From Brevundimonas vesicularis (GTDB taxonomy: Bacteria > Pseudomonadota > Alphaproteobacteria > Caulobacterales > Caulobacteraceae), in contig NZ_CP115671.1 in NCBI RefSeq assembly GCF_027886425.1, positions 1,860,001-1,924,000 of the forward strand: a stretch of DNA of 64,000 nucleotides, given 5' to 3'. Below, one piece after another: positions 17,129-26,050 of the stretch. A program made the position numbers and the translations under genes. A model generated the notes under the pieces. That model did no database searches. It saw only the letters and a list, made by a program, of their open reading frames with translations, and had not been told where the DNA came from. Within the stretch, counting starts at the first letter, position 1. Each line of letters begins with the position of its first letter.

Positions 17129-17878
17129 ATGGCCGCCATCTATTCCGATCTGAAGGGCAAGATCGCCATCGTCACCGGCGGCGCCGGCGGCATCGGTGAG
17201 AGCATCGTCCGCGCCTTCCATGCCCAAAACGCCAAGGTTGGCTTTCTGGATATCGACGCCGAACGTGGGACCAAGTTGCAATCGGAGCTGGGGCAAGACG
17301 CCCTGTTCGTCGCCTGTGACCTGACAGACGTTTCGGCAGTGAAGGCCGCAATCGCCACAGTGCACAACGCCTTTGGCCCGATCGACATTCTGGTCAATAA
17401 CGCCGCCCACGACGAGCGTCACGCCACGCTGGAAGTGACTGAGGATTATTGGGACGGCCGCATGGCGGTGAACCTGAAGCACCAGTTCTTCGCCGCCCAG
17501 GCCGTGCTGCCGGACATGAAGGCGACGGGCAAGGGCGCGATCGTCAATCTGGGCTCGACTTCCTGGGTCATCGGCCAGGGCGGCATGGCTGCCTACACGG
17601 CCTGCAAGTCGGCGGTGATCGGCCTGACCCGTTCGCTGGCCCGAGACTTCGGCCAGTTCGGCGTACGGGTGAACGCCGTCGCGCCCGGCTGGATCATGAC
17701 CGAGCGGCAACTGAAGCTCTGGGTCACGCCGGAAACCGAAAAAGACATCTACGCCAACCAGTGCCTGAAACGCCGCCTCGTGCCGGACGACATCGCTCGC
17801 GTCGTCGTCTTCATGTGTTCGGACGAGGCGGGGGCGATCACCAATCAACACTACGTCGTCGATGGCGGCTGGACCTGA
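17129..17878 (+). CDS. SDR sugar 1-dehydrogenase, probably galactose dehydrogenase
   Basis: 249 residues from ATG 17129 (GGGAGAC upstream). NAD-binding VTGGAGGIGESIVRAF, the NNAAHDERH block, and catalytic Ser-Tyr156-Lys160 in YTACK. It is a paralogue of the xylose dehydrogenase at 45646, sharing the unusual NNAA-D-RH stretch, YWD and GPIDILVNNAA. In this cluster it would oxidise D-galactose at C1 to the lactone, which the aldolase/kinase pair requires. The stop is followed after 1 bp by the dehydratase start. L-arabinose or fucose as substrate cannot be ruled out. Confidence 0.82.
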   Translation: MAAIYSDLKGKIAIVTGGAGGIGESIVRAFHAQNAKVGFLDIDAERGTKLQSELGQDALFVACDLTDVSAVKAAIATVHNAFGPIDILVNNAAHDERHATLEVTEDYWDGRMAVNLKHQFFAAQAVLPDMKATGKGAIVNLGSTSWVIGQGGMAAYTACKSAVIGLTRSLARDFGQFGVRVNAVAPGWIMTERQLKLWVTPETEKDIYANQCLKRRLVPDDIARVVVFMCSDEAGAITNQHYVVDGGWT

Positions 17879-17879
17879 A

Positions 17880-19682
17880 ATGACCGACAATTCCAAGACC
17901 GCAAAGCCGCTCCGCAGCCGCGCCTGGTTCGACAATCCCGAGAACCCGGACATGACGGCGCTCTATCTGGAGCGCTATCTGAACTACGGCCTGACGCGAA
18001 AAGAGCTTCAGTCGAACAAGCCGATCATCGGCATCGCCCAGACCGGCTCGGACCTGTCGCCCTGCAACCGTCACCATCTGGTCCTGGCCGAGCGGGTGCG
18101 CGAAGGCATCCGCGAGGCGGGCGGCATCGCCATGGAGTTCCCGGTCCATCCGATCCAGGAAACCGGCAAGCGCCCGACCGCCGGTCTGGATCGCAACCTG
18201 GCCTATCTGGGTCTGGTCGAGAGCCTCTACGGCTATCCGCTGGACGGCGTCGTCCTGACCATCGGCTGCGACAAGACCACGCCCGCCTGTCTGATGGCCG
18301 CCGCCACCGTGGACATTCCCGCCATCGCCCTGTCGGTCGGCCCGATGCTGAACGGCTGGCACAAGGGCGAGCGCACCGGGTCCGGCACCATCATCTGGAA
18401 GGCGCGTCAGATGATGGCGGCCGGCGAGATCGACTACGACGGCTTCATCGAACTGGTAGCCTCGTCGGCCCCGTCGGTCGGCTATTGCAACACCATGGGC
18501 ACGGCGACGACGATGAACTCGCTGGCCGAGGCGCTGGGGATGTCGCTGCCCGGCTCGGCCGCCATTCCGGCGCCGTACCGCGAGCGCGCCCAGGTCGCTT
18601 ACGAGACGGGCCTGCGCATTGTGGAGATGGTGCGTGAGGATCTGAAGCCGTCGGATATCCTGACCAAGGAAGCCTTCCACAACGCCATCGTCGTCAACTC
18701 GGCCATCGGCGGCTCGACCAACGCCCCGATCCACCTGACCGCCCTGGCCCGCCACGCCCATGTCGATGTGCGGTTGCAGGATTGGCAGACCGAAGGCCTG
18801 CACGTGCCGCTGCTGGTCAACCTCCAGCCCGCCGGCGAATACCTGGGCGAGGACTATTTCCATGCCGGCGGCGTCCCCGCCGTCGTCTCCGAACTGATGA
18901 AACAGGGGCTGATCAACGAGGACGCCCTGACGGTCACCGGCAAGTCCATCGGCGAGAACTGCAAGAGCGCCGAGATCCAACTGCCCGATGTCATCAAGAG
19001 CTTCGACGCCCCGATGAAGACCGACGCTGGCTTCGTGGTCTTCACCGGCAATCTGTTCAACTCGGCCATCATGAAGCTGAGCGTGATCTCGGACGAGTTC
19101 CGCGAACGCTATCTGTCCAACCCCGACGATCTGAATGCCTTTGAAGGCCCGGCCGTCGTGTTCGACGGGCCCGAGGATTATCACCACCGCATCGACGACG
19201 AGAGCCTGGGCATCACCGAGCAGACCCTGCTGTTCATGCGCGGCGCCGGCCCCATCGGCTATCCGGGCGCGGCCGAGGTCGTGAATATGCGCCCGCCGGC
19301 ATACCTCATAAAAAGGGGCGTCAGTGCCCTGGCCTGCATCGGCGACGGGCGCCAGTCCGGCACCTCCGGCTCGCCCTCGATCCTGAACGCCTCGCCCGAG
19401 GCGGCGGCGGGTGGAAACATCGCCCTGCTGAAGACCGGCGACCGGGTCCGCATCGATCTGAACACCGGCCGCGCCGACATCCTGATTTCGGACGCGGAAT
19501 TGTCCGAGCGTCGCCAGGCGTTCGAGGCGGCAGGCGGCTACAAATACCCCGCCTCCCAGACCCCTTGGCAGGAAATGCAGCGCGACGTGGTCGGCCAGCT
19601 GGAAACCGGCGCCGTGCTGGAGCCCGCCGTCAAATACCACCGCATCGTCGACACCATCGGCCTGCCGCGCGACAACCACTGA
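17880..19682 (+). CDS. IlvD/Edd-family sugar acid dehydratase
   Basis: 600 residues from ATG 17880, 1 bp after the dehydrogenase stop. Iron-sulfur cysteines of the family are present at C62 (SPCNRHH), C130 (GCDKTTPA) and C203 (YCNTMGTATTMN). It closely follows Caulobacter xylonate dehydratase XylD in pattern, e.g. MTALYLERYLNYGLT, IIGIAQTGSDLSPCN and VVNMRPPAYLIKRG. Here it would turn D-galactonate to 2-keto-3-deoxygalactonate, a step done in E. coli by the unrelated enolase-type DgoD. Since the xylose operon in this window lacks xylD, it may also act on D-xylonate. Substrate is inferred. Confidence 0.88.
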   Translation: MTDNSKTAKPLRSRAWFDNPENPDMTALYLERYLNYGLTRKELQSNKPIIGIAQTGSDLSPCNRHHLVLAERVREGIREAGGIAMEFPVHPIQETGKRPTAGLDRNLAYLGLVESLYGYPLDGVVLTIGCDKTTPACLMAAATVDIPAIALSVGPMLNGWHKGERTGSGTIIWKARQMMAAGEIDYDGFIELVASSAPSVGYCNTMGTATTMNSLAEALGMSLPGSAAIPAPYRERAQVAYETGLRIVEMVREDLKPSDILTKEAFHNAIVVNSAIGGSTNAPIHLTALARHAHVDVRLQDWQTEGLHVPLLVNLQPAGEYLGEDYFHAGGVPAVVSELMKQGLINEDALTVTGKSIGENCKSAEIQLPDVIKSFDAPMKTDAGFVVFTGNLFNSAIMKLSVISDEFRERYLSNPDDLNAFEGPAVVFDGPEDYHHRIDDESLGITEQTLLFMRGAGPIGYPGAAEVVNMRPPAYLIKRGVSALACIGDGRQSGTSGSPSILNASPEAAAGGNIALLKTGDRVRIDLNTGRADILISDAELSERRQAFEAAGGYKYPASQTPWQEMQRDVVGQLETGAVLEPAVKYHRIVDTIGLPRDNH

Positions 19683-19687
19683 CGGCC

Positions 19688-19766
19688 CTAGAGCGTGATC
19701 GCTTGAGGTTGGATCGCTTCGCGATTCCGCTGACGCCGCGCATCAGGCTCCGGGATTTCGTTCTAG
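19688..19766. repeat. Possible dispersed intergenic repeat (CTAGAGCGTGATCG type)
   Basis: Between the convergent dehydratase and halogenase genes lies an element bounded by CTAGAGCG and TTCTAG, with GTTGGATCGCTTCGCGATTC inside. It resembles short palindromic repeats scattered in Caulobacterales and Rhizobiales intergenic regions. A single copy is in this window, so a genome search is needed to confirm it. Confidence 0.4.
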
Positions 19767-19777
19767 GCGTCGCCGCC

Positions 19778-21289
19778 TCACTGCAGCGGCGGCGCCTTGC
19801 AGTTGGCGGCGATGAAGGCCTCGTGGGTCGGCATCCGCGCGACGCCCTGCTGGATCATCGCCTTCATCTTCTGCAACCATTGCTGGACCTGCTCCAGAGG
19901 AATGGTCTCCGTGATCGGATCGTGTCGCTCGGGGATGACGCCCTGGCCGAGCAGCACGGCGATCCAGCTCGTCTCCTGAAACAGCTCGTCTTCGTAGCGG
20001 AAGATGCGGCCCCGGCTGCGGAACTGATCCATCTTCTGCTTCAGCGTCTCGGGAATCGGCATGGTCCGCACGTGGCGCCACAGAGGCGAGTCGTCGCGCG
20101 CCGTGGCGTGATAGTGCAAGATGATGAAGTCGCGGATGCGCTCGGTCTCCAGCCGCATCATGCGGTTGTAGTTGTCGATATCGGCCTGGGCGAAGCCGGT
20201 GTCGGGGAAGTGCAGCAGCAGTTTGGATATGCCCGACTGCACCAGATGGATGCTGGTCGATTCCAGCGGTTCCAGGAAGCCCGACGCCAGGCCCAGGGCT
20301 AGGCAGTTCTTGTTCCAGGTCTTCTTTCGGCGACCGGTGGTGAAGCGCAGGAAGTTTGGTTCGGCCATCGCCTCGCCGTCCAGGGAGGCGCGCAGCTTGG
20401 CCTGGGCCTCGTCGTCCGAGATATAGGGGCTGCAATAGACATAGCCGTTGCCGGTGCGGTGCTGCAGCGGAATGCGCCAGCGCCACCCCGCTTCAAGGGC
20501 CGTCGATTGGGTATAGGGCGTCGGATCGCCGACCCGGGTGCAGGGCATGGCCACCGCACGATCCGCTGGCAGCCAGTGGGTCCAATCCTCGTAGCCCGTC
20601 TTCAGCGCCCCTTCGATCAGCAGGCCGCGGAAGCCAGAACAATCGATGAAGAAGTCCGCCTCAAGTTCGCGGCCGTCATCCAATCGCACCGACTGGATAA
20701 AGCCGTCGCCGTCGCGCAGGCGCACGTCGGCGATCTTGCCCTCATGACGCACGACGCCTTGCGACTCGGCGCGCCGGCGCAGGAAGCGCGCGTACAGGCC
20801 GGCGTCGAAATGGAAGGCGTAGGTCATTTGCGAGCCGGCGCCGCGCGGGTCGGCGTCAGGCCGGGTGAACCGGCCCATGCGCGCCGCCATGGTCGTGACG
20901 GAATAGGCGTCCAGGTCGTCGTCCAGCCCCGCCTTGTTCAGCCTCAGCCAATATTGGTGGAAGGAGGCGGCGTCGATGCGCGTGCCATAGGTTCCGAACG
21001 GGTGGAAATAGCTCCGGCCCTTCTGGAACCAGTCGTTGAACTGAATACCCAGCTTGTAGGTAGCCTGGGTGGCGCGAATGAATTCGTTTTCGTCGATGCC
21101 CAGCAACTGGTTGAACAGCAGGATCGGCGGAATGGTGGCCTCGCCGACGCCGACCGTGCCGATAACCTCGGACTCGATCAACTCGACCTTCACCGTGCCG
21201 CGCGTGACGTGCGCTAGTGCGGCGGCAGCCATCCAGCCGGCCGTGCCGCCCCCGACGATCAGAATACGCTTCAGTGGGGCAGGGATCAT
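19778..21289 (-). CDS. Flavin-dependent tryptophan halogenase family protein 1
   Basis: 503 residues from ATG 21289, overlapping the paralogue upstream by 4 bp. FAD-binding IVGGGTAGWMAAAAL, the VGEATIPP block, and the halogenase-specific WxWxIP as WRWRIPLQHR. Lys79 in TYKLGIQF falls at the position of catalytic Lys79 of PrnA, and PLESTSI holds the matching Glu. Characterised relatives chlorinate or brominate tryptophan, but Caulobacterales and Xanthomonas carry many copies beside TonB-receptor carbohydrate loci whose substrates are unknown. No reductase is adjacent. It is the second gene after a XylR-type operator. Confidence 0.85.
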   Translation of the reverse strand: MIPAPLKRILIVGGGTAGWMAAAALAHVTRGTVKVELIESEVIGTVGVGEATIPPILLFNQLLGIDENEFIRATQATYKLGIQFNDWFQKGRSYFHPFGTYGTRIDAASFHQYWLRLNKAGLDDDLDAYSVTTMAARMGRFTRPDADPRGAGSQMTYAFHFDAGLYARFLRRRAESQGVVRHEGKIADVRLRDGDGFIQSVRLDDGRELEADFFIDCSGFRGLLIEGALKTGYEDWTHWLPADRAVAMPCTRVGDPTPYTQSTALEAGWRWRIPLQHRTGNGYVYCSPYISDDEAQAKLRASLDGEAMAEPNFLRFTTGRRKKTWNKNCLALGLASGFLEPLESTSIHLVQSGISKLLLHFPDTGFAQADIDNYNRMMRLETERIRDFIILHYHATARDDSPLWRHVRTMPIPETLKQKMDQFRSRGRIFRYEDELFQETSWIAVLLGQGVIPERHDPITETIPLEQVQQWLQKMKAMIQQGVARMPTHEAFIAANCKAPPLQ

Positions 21290-22797
21290 CGTGCGTAACC
21301 GGTGAAGGTGGTGGAATGGTCGGGCAGGGCGGCCGCCGCCCGCGCAATCAGTTGCGCGAACTGCCGGGCCTGTCGATCCACGGTTTCCAGATCGTCGAGA
21401 CAGGCCAGGGGCGACGGCTGTTTGGGCCACGTGCCCAGGCCGGTGAACACCGCAGCCCAACTGTCTTCGCGGAAGGATTCGTCCTCCAGCAGGCCGACCT
21501 CGCCACGCGCGCGGAACAGCTCGATCTTTTCCATCAGCGTATCGGGCGGCGCCGTTTCGCGGCATCTGTCCCACATCGCGCCGGCGCGACCGGCCAGATG
21601 ATAGTGCAGGATGATGAAGTCGCGGATGCGCTCGAACTCCTGGGCCGAGCGTCGATTGTATTCGCGGATCAGGGCCGGATCGAAACGGCGGTCGGGGAAC
21701 ATCTGCAGCAACCGCCCGATGCCGGTCTGGATCAGGTTGATGCTGGTGGATTCCAGCGGTTCGACGAAGCCGGACGCCAGGCCCAGCGACACCACATTGC
21801 CCTTCCAGGCCTCGGGTCGCCGCCCCGTGACGAACCTCAACCGATTGGGCTCGGCCAACGGCTCCGATTCGATCTGACTTAGCAGGTCGTCCAGCGCCGT
21901 CTGATCGTCCACATGGTCGCTGGAATAGACATAGCCGTTGCCGACCCGGTGCTGCAGCGGAATACGCCATTGCCAGCCGGCCTCTCGCGCACGCGCCGTG
22001 GTGATGGGCTCGGGGGCCAGAGTCGAACTGCACGGCACGGCGACGGCGCGATCGCACGGCAGCCAGTGCGTCCACTCCTCGTATCCCGCCCGCATCGTCT
22101 GTTCGATCAACAGGCCTCGGAAACCCGAGCAGTCGATGAACAGGTCTGCCTCGACCTCGCCGCCGTCTTCCAGCGTCACGGCTCGCACCAGACCGGTCTC
22201 GCCGTTACGATCCACACCCGTGATCCGCCCTTCGCGCCGGACGACGCCCATCGTCTCCGCCAACGTCCTCAGCCGCCGTGCAAACAAGCCGGCGTCGAAC
22301 TGATAGGCGTATGAATAGTGGGACAGCACCGAACGGCTGTCCTCGACCGGCGGGGCGAACTTGCCGGCGCGGGCCATGGCCGTCGGCATGGACCAGGGAT
22401 CAAGGCTGTCGATCCGACCGGCGGCCTTCAGGCGAAACAGATATTGCCGCCAGGCTTGTCCTGCGACGGTCGGACCATAGTCGCCGAAGCCGTGGAAATA
22501 TTCAGAGCCCGGCGCAATCCAGTCCTTGAAGGCGATGCCCAGTTTGGCGGTCGCGGCCGTCGAGCGGATGAAATCTTCCTCGGACAGCCCGATCGTCTGG
22601 ACGAACTGTCGGATGGGCGGGATCGTGGCCTCGCCCACGCCCACCGTGCCGATGGATTCCGATTCGAGCAGGGTGATCCTTAAGGCCAGACCCTGGGCGC
22701 GGGTGAACGCTCGGCCCAATGCGGCGGCGGCCATCCAACCCGCCGTTCCGCCGCCCACGATGGCGATGTGGCGCACCGGTTCTGGCTGGTCGCTCAT
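21286..22797 (-). CDS. Flavin-dependent tryptophan halogenase family protein 2
   Basis: 503 residues, paralogue of the next gene. IVGGGTAGWMAAAALG, VGEATIPP, Lys85 in ATAKLGIAF aligning with the catalytic lysine, and WQWRIPLQHR. The same C-terminal VEPLESTSINLIQTGI stretch is present. First of two genes overlapping by ATGA, reading away from the TonB-receptor gene; the shared 234-bp intergenic region holds the operator at 22873. It is therefore probably induced together with the receptor. True substrate unknown; a role in modifying an aromatic metabolite or siderophore-like compound would be speculation. Confidence 0.85.
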   Translation of the reverse strand: MSDQPEPVRHIAIVGGGTAGWMAAAALGRAFTRAQGLALRITLLESESIGTVGVGEATIPPIRQFVQTIGLSEEDFIRSTAATAKLGIAFKDWIAPGSEYFHGFGDYGPTVAGQAWRQYLFRLKAAGRIDSLDPWSMPTAMARAGKFAPPVEDSRSVLSHYSYAYQFDAGLFARRLRTLAETMGVVRREGRITGVDRNGETGLVRAVTLEDGGEVEADLFIDCSGFRGLLIEQTMRAGYEEWTHWLPCDRAVAVPCSSTLAPEPITTARAREAGWQWRIPLQHRVGNGYVYSSDHVDDQTALDDLLSQIESEPLAEPNRLRFVTGRRPEAWKGNVVSLGLASGFVEPLESTSINLIQTGIGRLLQMFPDRRFDPALIREYNRRSAQEFERIRDFIILHYHLAGRAGAMWDRCRETAPPDTLMEKIELFRARGEVGLLEDESFREDSWAAVFTGLGTWPKQPSPLACLDDLETVDRQARQFAQLIARAAAALPDHSTTFTGYAR

Positions 22798-22872
22798 GCT
22801 TCTTCCCCATCGCCCGCTTGGCGCGGATCCTGTGTCGGCATCTAATAGCCGAGGATCGTCGTGGCGCTATTG

Positions 22873-22886
22873 TGGTAGCGCTAACA
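22873..22886. promoter_or_regulatory. XylR (LacI-type) operator TGGTAGCGCTAACA
   Basis: The reverse complement is TGTTAGCGCTACCA, the form I recall for the XylR-controlled xylX promoter of Caulobacter. It differs from the palindrome at 44467 in two bases of one arm. It lies between the halogenase pair (minus) and the TonB receptor (plus), 146 bp before the receptor start. Confidence 0.8.
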
Positions 22887-23031
22887 GAAAATGCTTTTCA
22901 GCTCATGAAAACTTGTGCATCCTTGAAAGGTGATCATGCCATCGAAGGGTGGGTGAGTTCACGTCGGGAGGGATGTCGCCCTACGTCGTCAATAAGCGAC
23001 GGGCGCGACCAGCAGGAAGGTTCTGAGACCG

Positions 23032-25977
23032 ATGTCTCGTCAAAATCACGTTCGTCGCGTCGCTCTGCTTTGCGGAGCATCCTTGCTTACGGTCGCGGCG
23101 ACGCTGCCGACCGCCGTGTTGGCCCAACAGGCCCCGGCCCAGTCGGATGATGCGACGACGGTCGATGAGGTTGTGGTCACCGGCATCCGCGCCCAGCTCC
23201 GCTCGGCCCAGGCCATCAAGAAGAACTCAGAGGTCATCGTCGATTCGGTGACCGCGGTGGATATCGGCGCCCTGCCGGACCGCTCGGTGTCGGAGGCCTT
23301 GCAGCGCATTCCCGGCGTCACCCTTCAGCGCACGAACGCCGCACGCGACCCGGCCCGTCTGGCGGCAGAGGGCGGCGGCGTCTTCATCCGCGGCCTGTCG
23401 TGGGTGCGTTCCGAAACCAACGGCCGCGACATCTTCTCGGCCTCGAACGGTCGCGGGCTCAGCTTCGAGGACGTGTCGGCCGACCTGCTCGCCGGCGTGG
23501 ACGTCTATAAGAATGTCGCCGCCAACATGATCGAGGGCGGCATCGCCGGCACGACCAATCTGCGGACCCGCGTTCCCTTCGACAACAGCGACCCGCTGTT
23601 GGCGATCAACGCCGACTACAACTACGGCGACCTGTCCGAAAAAGGCTTCTGGTCTGGCAGCATCCTGGCGACCGATCGTTGGCAGACCGGCATCGGCGAG
23701 ATTGGCCTGCTGGCCAACGTCAGCGTGTCCAACGTCGGCAACCGCACCGATTCGATTTCGGTCGACCGCTATGATCCCGTGACCCTCAACGCAGGCAACG
23801 CCAGCACCGACGGTTCGGGAACGGCCGGCGAGACTGTGTTCGTGCCCAAATATCTGGGCTGGCGTACGATCGACTGGGAGCAGAAGCGCACCGCTGTCGC
23901 CTTGGCCGCCCAATGGCGCCCGAACGATCAGTGGCTGTTCACCCTGCAGGGTCTGGCTTCGCAGGCAGACGCCTACAACGTCGAATATGCGCTGGGCACC
24001 GACAGCATCGTCTCACCCAACTCCAGCTATCGCTATGACGACCAGAACGTCTTCGTGAGCGGTAATATCCCGGCCGCGACCTGGAACACCGACACCCGCG
24101 TCGGCGACGACACCAAGAAGACCAGCGATGTTGCGCTGAACTTCCAGTACACGCCCGGCGGCGCCTGGTCGTTCTCAGGCGATCTGCAATATGTGAAGTC
24201 CTCGGCCGAAATCTATTCGCTGACGGCCTTTACCCAGCTTCAGAACCGTCCGGACCTGTCGATCACCATCGACGGCGATCTGCCGACCGTGACCTCCACC
24301 GGCGGCACGCCGGAAGACAAATCCGCCTACTGGTGGGCGGCGGCGATGGATCACATCGAGGACAACGAAGCCGACGAACTGGCGGGTCGTCTGGACGCCC
24401 GTTACGACTTCGACGAGAACTCGTCCTTCTTCAAGTCCGTCGCCTTCGGCGTTCGCGGCACAGAGAAGAACTACACCAACCGCCAGACCGGCTATAATTG
24501 GGGCCTGTTGTCCAATCAGTATTGGGGCAACGGCGGCGGCGCGGTCGTCTATCTGGACGACACGGGCTATCCGGGCGGCACGCAGGATCCGCGCCTGCCC
24601 AACTCATCGACCCTCTATCGTTTCGACAATTTCTTCCGGGGCGACGCGCCGGTGCCCGGCGTAGCGTGGTTCCCGGCTGAAAGCCTGCTGAACCAGGGCA
24701 CCGCCTACGCCTACGATATCTTGCGCAACACAGAGAGCTCGGGCTGGGGTTGGACGCCGCTCAGCGACGACTATGAAAGCTATCGCCTGGGCGGCGGCAA
24801 CGGCGGCATCACGGAGCTGACCGAAAAGACGCAGGCCGCCTACGTCTATGCCCGCTTCGGCAATGACACCGGCTTCTTCGGCCGCGCCTTCGACGGCAAC
24901 ATCGGCCTGCGCGCGGTGGACACCAAGACCACCTCCAACACGGTGACCACCCTGCCGTCCATCCAGGGCGCCTGTCCGCCGGCCAACGCGCCCGGCGCCA
25001 ACTGCGCGGCCTTCAATCAGGCGGTTCAGTTCGTGAACGGCGGATCCCTTGACGGACAGCCGGTCGAAAGCAGCTACACAAACTGGCTGCCCAGCCTGAA
25101 CCTGCGTGGGTTCCTCAACGACACCCTGCAGGCTCGCTTTGCGATCTCGCGCGCCATGGTGCGGCCCGAGATGTATCAACTCCAGCCGTTCACCAACCTG
25201 TCGATCAACTTCCAGCCCGACGGCTACACCCTGAACCCGACCACGCCCTTCACCGGCGTGGGCGGCAATCCAGCGCTGCGTCCGATCACGGCGACGAACT
25301 ACGACGCCAGCCTGGAGTGGTATTTCGCGCCCACCGGAAGCCTGACGTTCGCGGCCTTCCATAAGGACATCAAGGACTACATCTTCACCGGCACGGAAAC
25401 GCAGTCGATCACCAACGGCGGCGTCACCTACGACTTCCTGATCACGCGCTACACCAACGGCGCCGAGGGCACGGTGGACGGGTTCGAGCTGGCCTATTCG
25501 CAGTTCTTCGACTTCTTGCCTGGCGCTCTGAGTGGTCTCGGCTTCCAGGGCAACTTCACCTACATCAGCTCGGACGGCGGCAAGAACACCAGCCAGAATA
25601 TCCTGGACACGACCCAGAACGGCGCCGCCTCGGACAGCACCCTGCCGCTCGAAGGCATGTCCCGCACCAGCTACAACGCCGCCATCCTGTATGAGAAGTA
25701 CGGCATCTCCGCGCGCTTGGCCTACAACTGGCGCGAGGAATATCTGCTGACGACCTCGGCGGCGAACGTGAATGCGCCGGTATGGGCCAGCGACTACGGC
25801 CAACTGGATGGCTCGATCTTCTATAACCTGACCAAGGACATCAAGATCGGCGTCCAGTCGACCAATATCCTGAACGAACGGACGGTCTTGAAGGTGGGCA
25901 GCGAGACCCGCAAACCGCCTTACAACTGGGTCGATACCGATCGCCGGATCGCGGTGGTGCTGCGCGCCGCCTTCTGA
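23032..25977 (+). CDS. TonB-dependent receptor for xyloglucan-type oligosaccharides
   Basis: 981 residues. A signal peptide ends in VLAQ; then a TonB box (VDEVVVTG, residues ~43-50) and the plug start IRAQLRSAQAIKKNSEVIVD ... DIGALPDRSVSEALQRIPGV, typical of the Caulobacter carbohydrate TBDR group; a beta barrel ends in ...VVLRAAF with terminal Phe. It would import oligosaccharides through the outer membrane, powered by TonB-ExbBD. AGGAAGG sits upstream of ATG 23032. It heads the plus-strand unit with GH35 and GH31, and the XylR-type operator upstream links it to xylose. Ligand is inferred from the neighbours. Confidence 0.9.
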   Translation: MSRQNHVRRVALLCGASLLTVAATLPTAVLAQQAPAQSDDATTVDEVVVTGIRAQLRSAQAIKKNSEVIVDSVTAVDIGALPDRSVSEALQRIPGVTLQRTNAARDPARLAAEGGGVFIRGLSWVRSETNGRDIFSASNGRGLSFEDVSADLLAGVDVYKNVAANMIEGGIAGTTNLRTRVPFDNSDPLLAINADYNYGDLSEKGFWSGSILATDRWQTGIGEIGLLANVSVSNVGNRTDSISVDRYDPVTLNAGNASTDGSGTAGETVFVPKYLGWRTIDWEQKRTAVALAAQWRPNDQWLFTLQGLASQADAYNVEYALGTDSIVSPNSSYRYDDQNVFVSGNIPAATWNTDTRVGDDTKKTSDVALNFQYTPGGAWSFSGDLQYVKSSAEIYSLTAFTQLQNRPDLSITIDGDLPTVTSTGGTPEDKSAYWWAAAMDHIEDNEADELAGRLDARYDFDENSSFFKSVAFGVRGTEKNYTNRQTGYNWGLLSNQYWGNGGGAVVYLDDTGYPGGTQDPRLPNSSTLYRFDNFFRGDAPVPGVAWFPAESLLNQGTAYAYDILRNTESSGWGWTPLSDDYESYRLGGGNGGITELTEKTQAAYVYARFGNDTGFFGRAFDGNIGLRAVDTKTTSNTVTTLPSIQGACPPANAPGANCAAFNQAVQFVNGGSLDGQPVESSYTNWLPSLNLRGFLNDTLQARFAISRAMVRPEMYQLQPFTNLSINFQPDGYTLNPTTPFTGVGGNPALRPITATNYDASLEWYFAPTGSLTFAAFHKDIKDYIFTGTETQSITNGGVTYDFLITRYTNGAEGTVDGFELAYSQFFDFLPGALSGLGFQGNFTYISSDGGKNTSQNILDTTQNGAASDSTLPLEGMSRTSYNAAILYEKYGISARLAYNWREEYLLTTSAANVNAPVWASDYGQLDGSIFYNLTKDIKIGVQSTNILNERTVLKVGSETRKPPYNWVDTDRRIAVVLRAAF

Positions 25978-26050
25978 TCGGGCTTGGGCAACGGGGCGCC
26001 GGCGGTCGTCGGCGTCTCGATCTTTTTCTTGTCGACGTTGGGAGGCGGCG

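Noticed and set aside
17838..19679. 613-residue open frame antisense to the dehydratase
   Set aside because: Fully inside a well-supported gene on the other strand; composition is GC-skew shadow and it has no family motif.
19778..22075. 765-residue frame extending halogenase 1 upstream
   Set aside because: The first 262 residues are read out of frame through halogenase 2; the true start is ATG 21289.
25995..26035. GC-rich run then TTTTT after the TonB receptor, as a terminator
   Set aside because: Only a 5-bp stem can be drawn; GH35 follows closely and is probably co-transcribed.
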